Part shown: positions 1 through 8,774 of the stretch, one piece after another | Position numbering within the stretch: position 1 is the first letter of the stretch | Layout: the number at the start of each line of letters is the position of its first letter | Source of the DNA: Roseobacter sp. | Lineage (GTDB): Bacteria > Pseudomonadota > Alphaproteobacteria > Rhodobacterales > Rhodobacteraceae | Length of the DNA: 64,000 bases | Assembly (NCBI GenBank): GCA_024636495.1 | Contig: JAGXGZ010000076.1 | Coordinates: 85,529-149,528 of the forward strand | Direction of reading: 5' to 3' | Position numbers and translations under genes: made by a program | Notes under the pieces: model-generated | What the model was told of the DNA's origin: nothing | Seen by the model: only the letters and a program-made list of their open reading frames with translations | Databases searched by the model: none

Positions 1-183
1 ATTCTGGAAGCGATGGGGTTCCCCACTTCGATGTTCACACCGATCTTTGCGCTTGCACGGACAGTCGGCTGGATTTCGCAGTGGAAAGAACAGATTAGCG
101 ATCCTCAGCTTAAGATTGGTCGGCCACGCCAGCTGTATCTGGGCGAAGGCAGCCGCAACTACGTTGATATCGAAAAACGTTAA
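1..183 (+). CDS. gltA: Citrate synthase, C-terminal end (partial)
   Basis: This is the last 60 codons of an open frame entering from the left edge and ending at TAA 181-183. The peptide carries the typical citrate synthase tail: an [10 protein letters not shown] helix, the W-x-x-Q-W-K-E segment, and the ending R-P-R-Q-L-Y-L-G with a final R-N-Y-V. In the family this region belongs to the small domain and includes the last active-site arginines. The enzyme condenses acetyl-CoA and oxaloacetate in the TCA cycle. The start lies outside the window. A strong intrinsic terminator follows directly, so the gene ends its transcript here. The identification rests on the tail only but the motif is distinctive. 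Confidence 0.9.
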   Translation: MLEAMGFPTSMFTPIFALARTVGWISQWKEQISDPQLKIGRPRQLYLGEGSRNYVDIEKR

Positions 184-206
184 AATCAGTTTTGACAAGA
201 CAATGA

Positions 207-232
207 CGCCTCGCCGAAAGCGGGGCGTTTTT
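207..232 (+). terminator. Rho-independent terminator of gltA
   Basis: An 8-bp GC-rich stem (CGCCTCGC at 207-214 with GCGGGGCG at 220-227, one G-T wobble) has a CGAAA loop and is followed by five T residues. It lies 24 bp after the gltA stop. The rest of the stretch up to 580 shows no credible gene: the frames that cross it lack ribosome binding sites. Confidence 0.85.
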
Positions 233-580
233 GCATGTGATGACCGGCTACTGGCAGCAAAACAGGATGGTATCCTGACCCCGGAATGGGCAAGCTTATT
301 TAAAGAGAATCACACCCCGCAGGGTGTTGTGATCAAAGGCCTGAAAAGCGCCAAACTGTTTCGATTGATTTTCCGACATATCGAAACCATTCCGTCTGAA
401 ATCTGTCTATTTTGTGTTTTTGTTTCCCATTGAAAGACAATGGGGAATGTCCATTGACCCATGCCCCTCATCGTCCATAAATTAGGGCAAATGTTGGGGT
501 TATCATCTGTCATTCTGCACCAAGCCGCAGAATTTGAGCATCAGATGGCATCTCGCGTAGAATACAAGAAGGACGGACCG

Positions 581-880
581 ATGGCGATTTTAGCTTCTCA
601 TGCCGGATTACAATGGGACAATGCAACCAGCCTGACATCTAAAAACGCGATCAAACAACATTGCCCCCAAGGGTCGCTCGTGCCTGATACGCTGCATAAT
701 TGTGATCAAATTGCAGTGGTGTATGACAAGGGCCAGACCCCGCCGCATATCACTGTGACGCAGGTTTCCGGCTCTGTTCATACGGTGTTGGCGGATGGTA
801 TTGCCGTGGCCGTGGTCGCCAGCGCGTCGCGCCCCACCCTGAACGCTGCTGATGTCCTGTTGATCGAACGTTCGATCTAG
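581..880 (+). CDS. Small protein of unknown function (99 aa)
   Basis: I do not recognise this protein. The frame is open further upstream, to 461, but the ATG at 581 is chosen because it is preceded by AAGGACGGACCG, a good ribosome binding site with 7-base spacing; the upstream ATGs have none. The product is soluble, without signal peptide or membrane segment. Its C-terminal half alternates beta-like stretches (H-T-V-L-A-D-G-I-A-V-A-V-V and then T-L-N-A-A-D-V-L-L-I-E-R) that faintly recall the last strands of RTX-type secreted proteins, but no nonapeptide calcium repeats are visible, so I draw no function from this. It converges on the PaaG-like gene, with 13 bp between the two stops. Confidence 0.5.
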   Translation: MAILASHAGLQWDNATSLTSKNAIKQHCPQGSLVPDTLHNCDQIAVVYDKGQTPPHITVTQVSGSVHTVLADGIAVAVVASASRPTLNAADVLLIERSI

Positions 881-893
881 CGCACGCGCTGCT

Positions 894-1670
894 TTATCGC
901 CCTTCGAACTGCGCGGGACGTTTTTGCATAAAGGCGATTACGCCCTCTTTAAAGTCGCGGGACTGGCCGCATTTGCCCTGTTCACGTGCCTCGAGCGATA
1001 GTTGATCCTCGAACGTATTATCCCAGCTTTCGCGGATGGCCTTCTTGGCCGACGCATAGGCCGTGGTTGGCCCCGCCGCAAGTTGCGCCGCCTTGGACCG
1101 CCAATGCGCCTCAAATGACTCGTCAGGGACAGCCTCCCAGATCATGCCCCAATCATCGGCCTGACGTGCGCTGATCTTATCGGCAAAAAGTGCGGCCCCC
1201 ATCGCCTTGGCCATGCCCATCTGGCGCGGCAAAGTGTACGTTCCACCTGCATCGGGGATCAGACCGATGCGCGTGAAAGCCTGCAAGAAATATGCCGATT
1301 CAGTTGCAAAGACGATGTCAGCCGCCAGCGCCAGGTTGGCTCCCGCCCCGGCAGCCGCACCGTTCACGGCTGCAATCGTCGGGACCGGGCAGTTTGTGAT
1401 CGCGCGCAACATTGGCGCGTATTCGTCGCGCAACGTCCGCTCAAGATCCATGGCACCGCCACCGCCGCTGTCGCCCAGGTCTTGACCCGAACAAAAGGCG
1501 CGCCCGGCCCCTGTGACCACAACACAGCGTGCCAGTTTACCCCCCTGAACAAAAGCATGTTCGATCTCGGCCCGCATCTGCGTTGTCAGCGCGTTCATCT
1601 TGTCAGCACGGTTCAGGGTGATGACCGCAAGGCCGTCGGTCACGTCAAAGGTCAGTGTCTGGTAATCCAT
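894..1670 (-). CDS. paaG: Enoyl-CoA hydratase/isomerase, PaaG-like
   Basis: 258 residues, the usual length of a crotonase-fold enzyme. The oxyanion-hole segments are visible: F-C-S-G-Q-D-L at residues 59-65 and N-G-A-A-A-G-A-G at 103-110. The stretch R-I-G-L-I-P-D-A-G-G-T (134-144) matches PaaG, in which an acidic residue at this place (here Asp140) takes part in isomerising ring-epoxide-phenylacetyl-CoA to the oxepin. The family role would be phenylacetate catabolism. The other paa genes are not nearby, so a more general enoyl-CoA hydratase/isomerase role in fatty or aromatic acid breakdown is possible. It lies 70 bp downstream of ccmH on the same strand and may be read from its own promoter. 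Confidence 0.82.
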   Translation of the reverse strand: MDYQTLTFDVTDGLAVITLNRADKMNALTTQMRAEIEHAFVQGGKLARCVVVTGAGRAFCSGQDLGDSGGGGAMDLERTLRDEYAPMLRAITNCPVPTIAAVNGAAAGAGANLALAADIVFATESAYFLQAFTRIGLIPDAGGTYTLPRQMGMAKAMGAALFADKISARQADDWGMIWEAVPDESFEAHWRSKAAQLAAGPTTAYASAKKAIRESWDNTFEDQLSLEAREQGKCGQSRDFKEGVIAFMQKRPAQFEGR

Positions 1671-1740
1671 CGGTCAGGTCCAATCTGCTATTTTGACGCA
1701 GTGTAGCCAAAGCCGATCACAGGGCCAGCGAAACCAAACG

Positions 1741-2193
1741 TTACCCTTTAAGAATATTGTCCAGGCGCGCCTGCTCGTCCGAGCTTAGCGGCGTTTGATC
1801 GGGTGCCGGTGCCGTCGCACGACCACGCAGATAGCCATAGCCCAGTCCCGCGGAGAGCAGCAGCATCAAAGGCCCCGCCCCCCAAAGCAACCACGTCGAC
1901 CCTGACGCAGGCGGGTTCAGCAAAACATATTCGCCGTATCTGGCGACGATGAATTCAACCGCTTCGGCGTCGCTGTCCCCAGCCACCAGACGTTCGCGCA
2001 GCAAAATCCGCAAGTCACGCGCCAGACTGGCGTTGCTTTCATCAATGCTTTCGTTGCGGCAGACCAGACAGCGCAGACCTTTGGACAGATCGCGTGCGCG
2101 TTCCTCTAGCACCGGATCAGACAGGATTTCGTCCGGCAACACGGCCAACGCGGGCGTGGCCATCAACATCAAGGCAACCAGCAGCGCTTTCAT
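1741..2193 (-). CDS. ccmH: Cytochrome c maturation protein CcmH/CycL
   Basis: 150 residues with a cleavable-looking signal peptide (1-17, ending A-L-A), the redox motif L-R-C-L-V-C-R-N (Cys42 and Cys45), and a C-terminal membrane helix at about 102-122. In the family, the periplasmic CxxC thiols reduce the apocytochrome c haem-binding cysteines before CcmF attaches haem. The ATG overlaps the last 4 bases of ccmF (2190-2193), the usual sign of translational coupling. Only the short CcmH domain is present, without the CcmI-like TPR extension, so ccmI must lie elsewhere. Confidence 0.93.
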   Translation of the reverse strand: MKALLVALMLMATPALAVLPDEILSDPVLEERARDLSKGLRCLVCRNESIDESNASLARDLRILLRERLVAGDSDAEAVEFIVARYGEYVLLNPPASGSTWLLWGAGPLMLLLSAGLGYGYLRGRATAPAPDQTPLSSDEQARLDNILKG

Positions 2194-4154
2194 TCTGCTG
2201 GCACCGCTGTGGCGCGTTTTGCCGCCCCTGCTGCCACGCGGAAACGCCTGTCAGACAGGCTAAGCAACCCGCCCAAGGCCATCAGCGCACAGCCTATCCA
2301 GATCCAGTTGGTCAACGGCTTGATATACGTCCGAATGACCCAGCCGCCTGTGTCCTGCTCGTCTCCGATCACGACATAGACATCACGGGCAAGATTATAG
2401 TCGATTGCGGCTTCGGTCGTGGGCATTTGGGCAACCGGATAGAACCGCTTTTCAGGCCGCAATTGCGAGATTTCCTCGCCATCTTGGAACAGCGTCACAG
2501 ACCCGATCGTCGCCACATAGTTCGGCCCCTGCACCCGTTCGACGCTGTCAAGCTGAACAGTATAGCTGCCGACGTCAAGCGACCCGCCAATCGGCAGCGC
2601 ACGAATTTCGTCCTCGCTCCACGCGGTCAGGCCCGCGATACCGGCCATGGTCACACCAAGACCTGCATGGGCAACCATCTTGCCCCAATCCGCGCGCGGC
2701 AGACGTGACAGGCGGCGCAAGCGCCCCTCTCCGCGCCCGGTTCTGCCCCACAGATCCATGATAGTGCCCATGACGACCCAAGCGCCTAAGAACAATCCAA
2801 CCGGACCCAGCAAGCTGCGCCCCGTCTGAATAACGAACGCCAGACAGCCAACAGCAACTGCCAGAACAAAGACATAGCGCAACGGTCTCAGCGCGCGGCC
2901 GATATTGGCACGCTTCCAAGGCATCGCTGAGCCAATCGGCAAGGCCAAGCCAAGCAGCACCATGAAGGGGGTGAATGCCGCGTCAAAGAACGGGGGCCCA
3001 ACACTAAGCTTTCGGTCAAAAAACATCTCGGCCAGCAGCGGCCACATGGTGCCGATGAAGACGACAAAACAGGACACCGCCAACAGCACGTTATTCACCA
3101 GCAAGGCAGATTCGCGGCTGACGATGCTAAACACGCCCTTAGCTTCAAGGGCTGATGCACGCAGCGCGAACAAGATCAATGCCCCGCCCATGAAGACCGC
3201 CATGATCATCAGGATAAACACACCGCGTTCGGGGTCGTTCGCAAAGGCATGTACCGATGTCAAAAGCCCGGAGCGTACGATGAACGTCCCGATCAACGAG
3301 AACCCAAATGCTAGGATTGCCAGCAGGATCGTCCAGCTTTTCAAGCTTTCACGCTTTTCCACCACAATGGCAGAATGCAAAAGCGCTGCCGCCAAAAGCC
3401 ATGGCATGAAGGATGCATTCTCCACCGGATCCCAGAACCAGAAACCGCCCCACCCAAGTTCGTAATAGGCCCACCAAGACCCAAGCGCGATGCCGATGGT
3501 CAGGAATATCCACGCCGCCAACGTCCAAGGGCGCACCCAACGGCCCCAAGCAGCATCCACGCGCCCTTCGATCAGTGCTGCGACCGCAAAGCTGAAGGTC
3601 ATCGACAGGCCCACATAGCCCAAATACAAAAACGGTGGATGAAAGGCCAAGCCCGGGTCCTGCAACAGCGGGTTCAAATCCTGCCCGTCAAAGGGCGGTG
3701 TCGCAAGGCGCAAAAACGGGTTCGACGTGAAAAGGATAAATGCAAAGAAGGCCACACCGATCGCCGCCTGTACTGCCAGAACACGGGCACGCAGCGTTTG
3801 GGGCAAGTTGCCGCCAAACCACGCAGCCATAGCGCCAAACAGCGACACGATCAGGACCCAAAGCAGCATTGACCCCTCGTGATTGCCCCATGTTCCGCTG
3901 ATTTTATACAGCATCGGCTTCATAGAATGGCTGTTCAGAACAACCAGGCGCAGGGAAAAGTCCGACGTGACGAAGGCCCACATCAATGCACCAAATGCAA
4001 ATGCCGTCAGCGCAAACTGGGCACCGGCAGCGGGTTCGGCAACGGCCATCCAGCCGGACCAACGTTTATGGGCGCCGATCAAAGGCACAACGGTCTGGAT
4101 GATGGCCACACCAAAGGCGAGGATAAGGGCGAAAAGTCCGAGTTCTGTAATCAT
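2190..4154 (-). CDS. ccmF: Haem lyase subunit CcmF/CycK
   Basis: 654 residues from the chosen ATG at 4152-4154, which opens M-I-T-E-L-G as CcmF proteins normally do; a further in-frame ATG at 4190 would add 12 unconserved residues. Many membrane helices are present. The haem-handling tryptophan-rich WWD motif (W-G-G-F-W-F-W-D-P) lies at about residues 235-243 and continues into V-E-N-A-S. CcmF receives haem from holo-CcmE and ligates it to apocytochrome c in the inner membrane, working with CcmH. Gene order downstream is ccmH with a 4-bp overlap. Upstream, 74 bp away, lies a holin rather than ccmE, so the Ccm genes are interrupted by a lysis pair. Confidence 0.95.
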   Translation of the reverse strand: MITELGLFALILAFGVAIIQTVVPLIGAHKRWSGWMAVAEPAAGAQFALTAFAFGALMWAFVTSDFSLRLVVLNSHSMKPMLYKISGTWGNHEGSMLLWVLIVSLFGAMAAWFGGNLPQTLRARVLAVQAAIGVAFFAFILFTSNPFLRLATPPFDGQDLNPLLQDPGLAFHPPFLYLGYVGLSMTFSFAVAALIEGRVDAAWGRWVRPWTLAAWIFLTIGIALGSWWAYYELGWGGFWFWDPVENASFMPWLLAAALLHSAIVVEKRESLKSWTILLAILAFGFSLIGTFIVRSGLLTSVHAFANDPERGVFILMIMAVFMGGALILFALRASALEAKGVFSIVSRESALLVNNVLLAVSCFVVFIGTMWPLLAEMFFDRKLSVGPPFFDAAFTPFMVLLGLALPIGSAMPWKRANIGRALRPLRYVFVLAVAVGCLAFVIQTGRSLLGPVGLFLGAWVVMGTIMDLWGRTGRGEGRLRRLSRLPRADWGKMVAHAGLGVTMAGIAGLTAWSEDEIRALPIGGSLDVGSYTVQLDSVERVQGPNYVATIGSVTLFQDGEEISQLRPEKRFYPVAQMPTTEAAIDYNLARDVYVVIGDEQDTGGWVIRTYIKPLTNWIWIGCALMALGGLLSLSDRRFRVAAGAAKRATAVPAE

Positions 4155-4228
4155 AGATCTAGCATAGGGCGCCACCGCGCCCCATGCCATGTCTATTCAC
4201 GCCTTCCGTGGCGCGCAAAGCGTCGCAG

Positions 4229-4804
4229 TTAGCCAGAAGCCTTGCGCCATGCGTCTAACGCGGGGTTGTCGGCCGGTTCAATCACAGCCAATGACAAGCG
4301 TGCATCCGGTCCTGTGGCCGCCACTTGCACCGAATCGTGGCGCAGCGCCTGAATGGCACGAATATTGCCGACAACTTGCGGAACCTGCGCGATCGTTCGC
4401 ACAATCGAGCGCTGGAATTCTTGGGTTTTCACCTGATGACGCGCCCCGAAATAGAACGAAACGATGACGCCCAACAGCCACCAAAGCGGCTCTGGCACCA
4501 GCGCAATCCCTTGCATTCGCGCGGCAAACCAGATCGGGTCGACCATGGCAGCTACAAATAGCCCCAATGTCCCAAGCGCCAGTGCAGGACGTGGCAACCG
4601 GTTCAGCCCGTCCATGAAACGGTCAAATCCGCCCTTTCGATCGATTGCGAACTCTGCCCCGTATTGCGCCATCGCCTGATCCTGGGCTGCGGCCGACCGC
4701 TCTGCTCCGTTCTCGGCGTTCTCGCGAAACACCTCGACCGTATCGCGCACCAACGTTCCCCCATTGCCGAAAACCAGCCCCACAACCTTGTCAATCACGC
4801 CCAT
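4229..4804 (-). CDS. Holin of the GTA_holin_3TM type
   Basis: 191 residues starting M-G-V-I-D-K-V-V at 4804; the frame could open at 4882 but the chosen ATG removes a tail that only overlaps the endolysin gene. The protein has an amphipathic N-terminal part, then two clear hydrophobic segments at about residues 73-96 and 103-121 ending in G-A-R-H-Q, then a charged C-terminal part. This matches the holin family found with gene transfer agents in Rhodobacterales. Family role: it forms lesions in the inner membrane so that the partner murein hydrolase reaches the wall. It overlaps the upstream muramidase gene by 10 bp (4795-4804), so the two are coupled. Family assignment is from memory of the family's features. 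Confidence 0.72.
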   Translation of the reverse strand: MGVIDKVVGLVFGNGGTLVRDTVEVFRENAENGAERSAAAQDQAMAQYGAEFAIDRKGGFDRFMDGLNRLPRPALALGTLGLFVAAMVDPIWFAARMQGIALVPEPLWWLLGVIVSFYFGARHQVKTQEFQRSIVRTIAQVPQVVGNIRAIQALRHDSVQVAATGPDARLSLAVIEPADNPALDAWRKASG

Positions 4805-5406
4805 GTCGCTGTCCTTTGTTTGAAATCTGCGGGGCTCAGATGGTATTTGGGCGAAATGAATTCTTCCGCCCGTTTGATCCATCCGCCTTTGCCGCCTACC
4901 TGTGTCATCGCATATTTTCGACTGGCCGGACGGCGATCTGCCAGACGGAAGTAATAGTTACGCCGCGCGATCCCGTAGGCATCGACCAATTCCTGAGGTG
5001 CTTTTGCAAATGCGGAACCCGCCGCCGCATGGGTCTGCCCACCTAGCGCGCCATCGACAGCAACATCAAATCCCATTCTGCGCAAAAGCTGTTGGAGGAT
5101 TTTAACCGCGTTCCCGCCCGCATTGACGTACATGTCAAACACCGTCGCATGCAGCGCTTGCGGCAACCCTTCGATCAGCGGCGCTTTGAAATAATGTTGT
5201 ATAAAAATCTCGACGGCTTGAGCCTGCGTGAGGCTGCGCACGTCGCGCATATCGACAACACCGTCGCGGTTGAGATCAATGCCAAGGCGTCGCATGGTGT
5301 GAATGGTCACGCCAAAGTTTGTCGCACCACCGGGATCGTCCGGGTCATTCACAAAACCACCCTCGCGGGCAACGATTTCTTTCGCAATATCTTTGACAGA
5401 CTTCAT
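4795..5406 (-). CDS. Endolysin: N-acetylmuramidase, GH108 type with peptidoglycan-binding domain
   Basis: 203 residues. The N-terminus carries the GH108 signature, R-E-G-G-F-V-N-D-P-D-D-P-G-G-A-T, with the expected catalytic Glu15. The C-terminal half (about 95-190) has the layout of the peptidoglycan-binding domain that usually follows. Between them, residues 44-55 read D-L-N-R-D-G-V-V-D-M-R-D, a perfect EF-hand/dockerin-type calcium loop. The enzyme should cleave the glycan strands of murein. No signal peptide is visible, which fits delivery through the adjacent holin. The ribosome binding site AAGGGG is present 9 bases before the ATG. It sits 79 bp after ccmE and overlaps the holin gene. 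Rhodobacter capsulatus releases its gene transfer agent with a comparable unlinked endolysin/holin pair. Confidence 0.82.
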   Translation of the reverse strand: MKSVKDIAKEIVAREGGFVNDPDDPGGATNFGVTIHTMRRLGIDLNRDGVVDMRDVRSLTQAQAVEIFIQHYFKAPLIEGLPQALHATVFDMYVNAGGNAVKILQQLLRRMGFDVAVDGALGGQTHAAAGSAFAKAPQELVDAYGIARRNYYFRLADRRPASRKYAMTQVGGKGGWIKRAEEFISPKYHLSPADFKQRTATWA

Positions 5407-5485
5407 CTGGACGGCCCCTTGCGCGTTTCAATACGGCAAAGGTGGCGCTTCCAAAGTTAACGGCTCAAAAGCTGACCGAACGGTC

Positions 5486-5929
5486 TTAGCTGTCCGGCGC
5501 TACGTAAACCCCTTGGGCTTTCAGCGCATCGACAACTTCGGTCGGCATATAGTTCTCGTCATGTTTTGCAAGAATTTCAGTGGCCTCAAACACACCGTTG
5601 ATATAACGGCCAGTGCCTACAACACCCTGATTTTCTTCGAATAAATCAGGCAGAACACCAGTATAGGTTGCCGGTACGATGGCACCGCCGTCGGTCACGG
5701 AAAAACGGATCGTCTCGCCGTCTCCGCGCACCAGTGATCCTTCGGCAACCAATCCACCAATCCGGAACACCTCGTTGGGTCCGGGCGGTTCGGCAATCAC
5801 TTGGCTCGGGGCGCGGAAAAAGTTAATGCCGTCGCGCATCGCGTAGCCGATAAGCGTCGTGGACAAGATCAAAGCCACGACAGCGACGCCAATAATTTGG
5901 ATACGACGTTGTTTCTTAAGACTTTTCAT
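5486..5929 (-). CDS. ccmE: Haem chaperone CcmE/CycJ
   Basis: 147 residues: a short cytoplasmic basic N-terminus (K-S-L-K-K-Q-R-R), one membrane anchor at about residues 11-30, then the periplasmic beta-barrel domain. The haem-binding motif A-K-H-D-E-N-Y-M-P is intact, giving His123 as the covalent haem attachment residue and Tyr127 as a likely ligand. CcmE takes haem from the CcmABCD complex and hands it to CcmF. It starts 6 bp after the argC stop, so it is probably co-transcribed with argC. Its partner ccmF is 1.3 kb further on, beyond the endolysin and holin genes. Confidence 0.95.
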   Translation of the reverse strand: MKSLKKQRRIQIIGVAVVALILSTTLIGYAMRDGINFFRAPSQVIAEPPGPNEVFRIGGLVAEGSLVRGDGETIRFSVTDGGAIVPATYTGVLPDLFEENQGVVGTGRYINGVFEATEILAKHDENYMPTEVVDALKAQGVYVAPDS

Positions 5930-5935
5930 CTACCC

Positions 5936-6964
5936 TCACGGAAATAAAGGGGCCATCATCAGACCCTCTGTCTCTTCAATACCTAGCATCAGATTGGCAT
6001 TTTGCAACGCCTGACCACTTGAACCTTTCGTCAGATTATCAAGGGCTACGACTACGATTGTGCGCCCCTCTATCCGATCAGCGACCACACCGATATGGCA
6101 AAAGTTCGACCCGCGAATATGCCGCGTGCTGGGTGCCTCGCCCATTGGCAGCACCTGAATGAAAGGTTCATTCGCATAGGCGGCGCTGAACGTATCATGG
6201 ATCACTTGTGCGTCGCCTTTAACGTAAACCGTGGCAAGAATTCCGCGGTTTGCCGGGATCAGATGTGGGGTGAACTGCACTTTGACGGGACGGCCTGCGA
6301 TGGCCGAAAATTCCTGATCGAACTCGCCCAAATGACGATGCGTGCCGCCGACGGAATAAGCGTGATACCCCTCGGAAAGCTCCGCATGCAAAAGGTTCTC
6401 CTTGAGCGACCGGCCCGCGCCCGACACGGCACATTTCAGATCGAGAATGATATCATCCAGATCGATCACGCCCTTTTCAATCAAGGGGCGCAGCGCGAAT
6501 TGTCCTGTCGCCGCATTGCACCCAGTGCCCGCAACCAACCGTGCCTCGCTAATTTCTTTGCGGTAAAATTCGGTCAGGCCGTACACGGCTTCCTTTTGCT
6601 GCTCCAACGCGGCGTGGGGATTGCCGTACCACTTGGTATATTCTTGTGGGTCACGCAGCCGGAAATCTGCAGACAAATCCACGATCTTCAGGTCCTTGGG
6701 CAGGGCCGCGATCACCTCTTGGCTGGTCTTGTGGGGCAGCGCGCAAAAGCACAGATCGATCTCGGTGAAATCGATCTCTTCGATTTTGACAAGCGCTGGC
6801 AAATCCATATGGCGCAGATGCGGAAACACCTCTGCCATGGTCTGCCCGGCCTTGGAGTTTGCGCCCAACGCCTTGATCTGCATGGAAGAATGGCCAGAGA
6901 TAAGCCGGATCAGCTCAGCGCCCGTATAGCCAGAAGCACCAAGAATTGCGATATTATACATCAT
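5936..6964 (-). CDS. argC: N-acetyl-gamma-glutamyl-phosphate reductase
   Basis: 342 residues, the normal length of the type 1 enzyme. The NADP-binding G-A-S-G-Y-T-G is at residues 9-15 and the catalytic cysteine is in G-T-G-C-N-A-A-T-G (Cys149). The motif G-G-T-H-R-H provides the expected active-site histidine. It catalyses the third step of arginine biosynthesis, reducing N-acetyl-glutamyl phosphate to the semialdehyde. Two consecutive ATG codons (6962-6964 and 6959-6961) make the exact start ambiguous by one residue. It lies 33 bp downstream of murI and 6 bp upstream of ccmE on the same strand. Confidence 0.96.
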   Translation of the reverse strand: MMYNIAILGASGYTGAELIRLISGHSSMQIKALGANSKAGQTMAEVFPHLRHMDLPALVKIEEIDFTEIDLCFCALPHKTSQEVIAALPKDLKIVDLSADFRLRDPQEYTKWYGNPHAALEQQKEAVYGLTEFYRKEISEARLVAGTGCNAATGQFALRPLIEKGVIDLDDIILDLKCAVSGAGRSLKENLLHAELSEGYHAYSVGGTHRHLGEFDQEFSAIAGRPVKVQFTPHLIPANRGILATVYVKGDAQVIHDTFSAAYANEPFIQVLPMGEAPSTRHIRGSNFCHIGVVADRIEGRTIVVVALDNLTKGSSGQALQNANLMLGIEETEGLMMAPLFP

Positions 6965-6997
6965 GTCGAAGTCCGTTCGAAAAAGAAACGTAAAGGA

Positions 6998-7807
6998 TTA
7001 GGCCGCCTGAAACGTCAAAGGTCGTCGCAAAAACTGCGTTGCCCTGCTGCTGACCTTTTTGGGATCGCCGGTGGTCAAAAACGCCGCCTGTCCCGTGCCC
7101 AACATCTTTGGATGCCGCTTGAGGTAATCACCCAGACTGCGGGCAACCAGCTTGGCTTGGCTGAACACTTTGACATCAGCCCCAAGTGCGTCCTGGAACA
7201 CGTCCTGCATCAGCGGATAATGCGTACAGCCCAGAATCGCAGCCTCGGGAAGCGGCATCTTGCGCTTGAGCGCATCCACGTGGCTACGCACCAGCGCTTC
7301 GGCCAGAATGAAATCACCGTCTTCGATGGCATCGACCACGCCACCGCAAGCCTGCGCTTCGACATCAACGCCAATCGCACGAAACGCCAGCTCGCGCTGG
7401 AACGCACGGCTGGCCACGGTCGCGGGGGTCGCAAACAGGGCCACATGTTTCAGATCAACCTCGCGCGGGGGGGAATTGTCGCCCCAGTTGCGCTCTGTCA
7501 TCGCCTCGATCAGGGGGACGAATACGCCCAGAACCCGCTTGTCCGACGGCACCCAGCTTTCCTGCATGCGCCGCAACGCCGCCGCCGACGCTGTGTTGCA
7601 GGCCAAAATCACCAGGTCACACCCCGCATCGAACAGCCGCTGGGTCGCTGCGACGGTTAGATTGTATATGTCATCAGATGTGCGCACGCCGTAAGGCGCA
7701 TTGGCGCTATCGGCCAGATAGATAAAATCCACATCAGGAAGTTCTGCCTGAACGGCAGACCAAACGGTCAGGCCACCCAGCCCAGAATCGAAAATACCAA
7801 CTGCCAT
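6998..7807 (-). CDS. murI: Glutamate racemase
   Basis: 269 residues. Both catalytic cysteines are present: Cys70 in A-C-N-T-A-S and Cys194 in G-C-T-H-Y-P. The N-terminal F-D-S-G-L-G-G-L-T and the A-P-Y-G substrate loop are typical. The enzyme supplies D-glutamate for peptidoglycan. It lies 12 bp downstream of the acyltransferase gene and ahead of argC, so four or more genes here probably share a transcript. A minor oddity is a charged insertion around residues 106-118 ([11 protein letters not shown]) compared with shorter MurI proteins. Confidence 0.95.
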   Translation of the reverse strand: MAVGIFDSGLGGLTVWSAVQAELPDVDFIYLADSANAPYGVRTSDDIYNLTVAATQRLFDAGCDLVILACNTASAAALRRMQESWVPSDKRVLGVFVPLIEAMTERNWGDNSPPREVDLKHVALFATPATVASRAFQRELAFRAIGVDVEAQACGGVVDAIEDGDFILAEALVRSHVDALKRKMPLPEAAILGCTHYPLMQDVFQDALGADVKVFSQAKLVARSLGDYLKRHPKMLGTGQAAFLTTGDPKKVSSRATQFLRRPLTFQAA

Positions 7808-7819
7808 CTTGCTTTGCCG

Positions 7820-8707
7820 TCACCTGTCGGCACGATGCCGATCTTCAAATTCATACCCGTGGTCAAAGGATTTAACCGCATCTGGTGACAACTCATACGT
7901 GGCTTTGCGCAGGAAATCCATCATCGCTTTTGCGTCTTTTGCCAAAGGGTTCAGCACATTCCTGCCGATGGGGTCGCCGATCACAACGCGCACGGGTGTA
8001 TCGACCCTTTTGCGGAACTCCTTGATCAACAGTCCCATCCGCAGGCTGGAATGCAGATGGCTTGCAATCTGGAACAATCGGCTGGTGTGCCCGTCAAAAT
8101 AGATAGGCACCACAGTGGCTTGCGACTTGCCGATCATCCTCGCGGTAAAGCTACGCCAACCGGGATCCATCGGTTTTGAAAACGGCTTTGCCGCCGTGCT
8201 GACCGTGCCACCCGGAAAGATTCCAACCGCCCCCCCTTGCCCCAGATAGTCCAACGCAGTTTTTCGGGTGTGCAGGTTTAACGCCAGCGCTGCCTTGTCT
8301 GCGTCAAAGCTGATCGGCAGCAGATGGCGGTTCAGGTCCGGCGCGCGATTAAACACCGAATGCGCCATGATTTTGAAATCCGCCCGCGTGCGCGACATGA
8401 TATGGCCCAGCACCAGCCCGTCCAGAATTCCGTAGGGGTGGTTTGCCAGAAAGATTACCGGACCCGTCGCCGGAATAGTGCAAAGGCTTCCGCCCACCAC
8501 ATCCAGCGTCAGCCCATAGCGCTGCACCATCACATCAAAAAAACACCCCCCCTCAGCAAGGTCTTTTTCATAGCCAGACGCACGTTTCATCAAATTCAAT
8601 CGGCCCGTGCTATTCTCCATCAAGCGGATAAAGGCGCGCCCCGATTTGGAGCGCGCGGAATAGGCATAGCTGATATCGCGGGCGGAAAGCGGTTTGGGTT
8701 CACCCAT
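7820..8707 (-). CDS. Lysophospholipid acyltransferase (PlsC-like)
   Basis: 295 residues. The glycerolipid acyltransferase block I appears as N-H-P-Y-G-I-L-D-G (His90, Asp96), and block III as F-P-G-G-T at 164-168. The histidine-aspartate spacing (HX5D) is that of the branch related to ornithine-lipid O-acyltransferases and hemolysin-like proteins rather than the classical HX4D PlsC. The expected role is acyl transfer to a lysolipid at the inner membrane. There is no strong membrane span, so it may be a peripheral protein. It is the first gene of the minus-strand run that continues into murI, argC and ccmE. Substrate cannot be read from the sequence. Confidence 0.8.
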   Translation of the reverse strand: MGEPKPLSARDISYAYSARSKSGRAFIRLMENSTGRLNLMKRASGYEKDLAEGGCFFDVMVQRYGLTLDVVGGSLCTIPATGPVIFLANHPYGILDGLVLGHIMSRTRADFKIMAHSVFNRAPDLNRHLLPISFDADKAALALNLHTRKTALDYLGQGGAVGIFPGGTVSTAAKPFSKPMDPGWRSFTARMIGKSQATVVPIYFDGHTSRLFQIASHLHSSLRMGLLIKEFRKRVDTPVRVVIGDPIGRNVLNPLAKDAKAMMDFLRKATYELSPDAVKSFDHGYEFEDRHRADR

Positions 8708-8774
8708 CTCAGGCTCCTGTCATTTGGTGACCAGATCATATGACCGGTTCGTGACACCCGCATGACATGATAGG

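Noticed and set aside
47..433. Plus-strand frame across the gltA end
   Set aside because: It overlaps gltA in another frame and runs through the terminator.
3660..3685. GGGTTCAAATCCTGCCC, resembling a tRNA T-arm
   Set aside because: It lies inside ccmF coding sequence with no acceptor or anticodon stem around.
6095..7660. Plus-strand frame of 521 codons
   Set aside because: Runs antisense across both argC and murI; not a gene.
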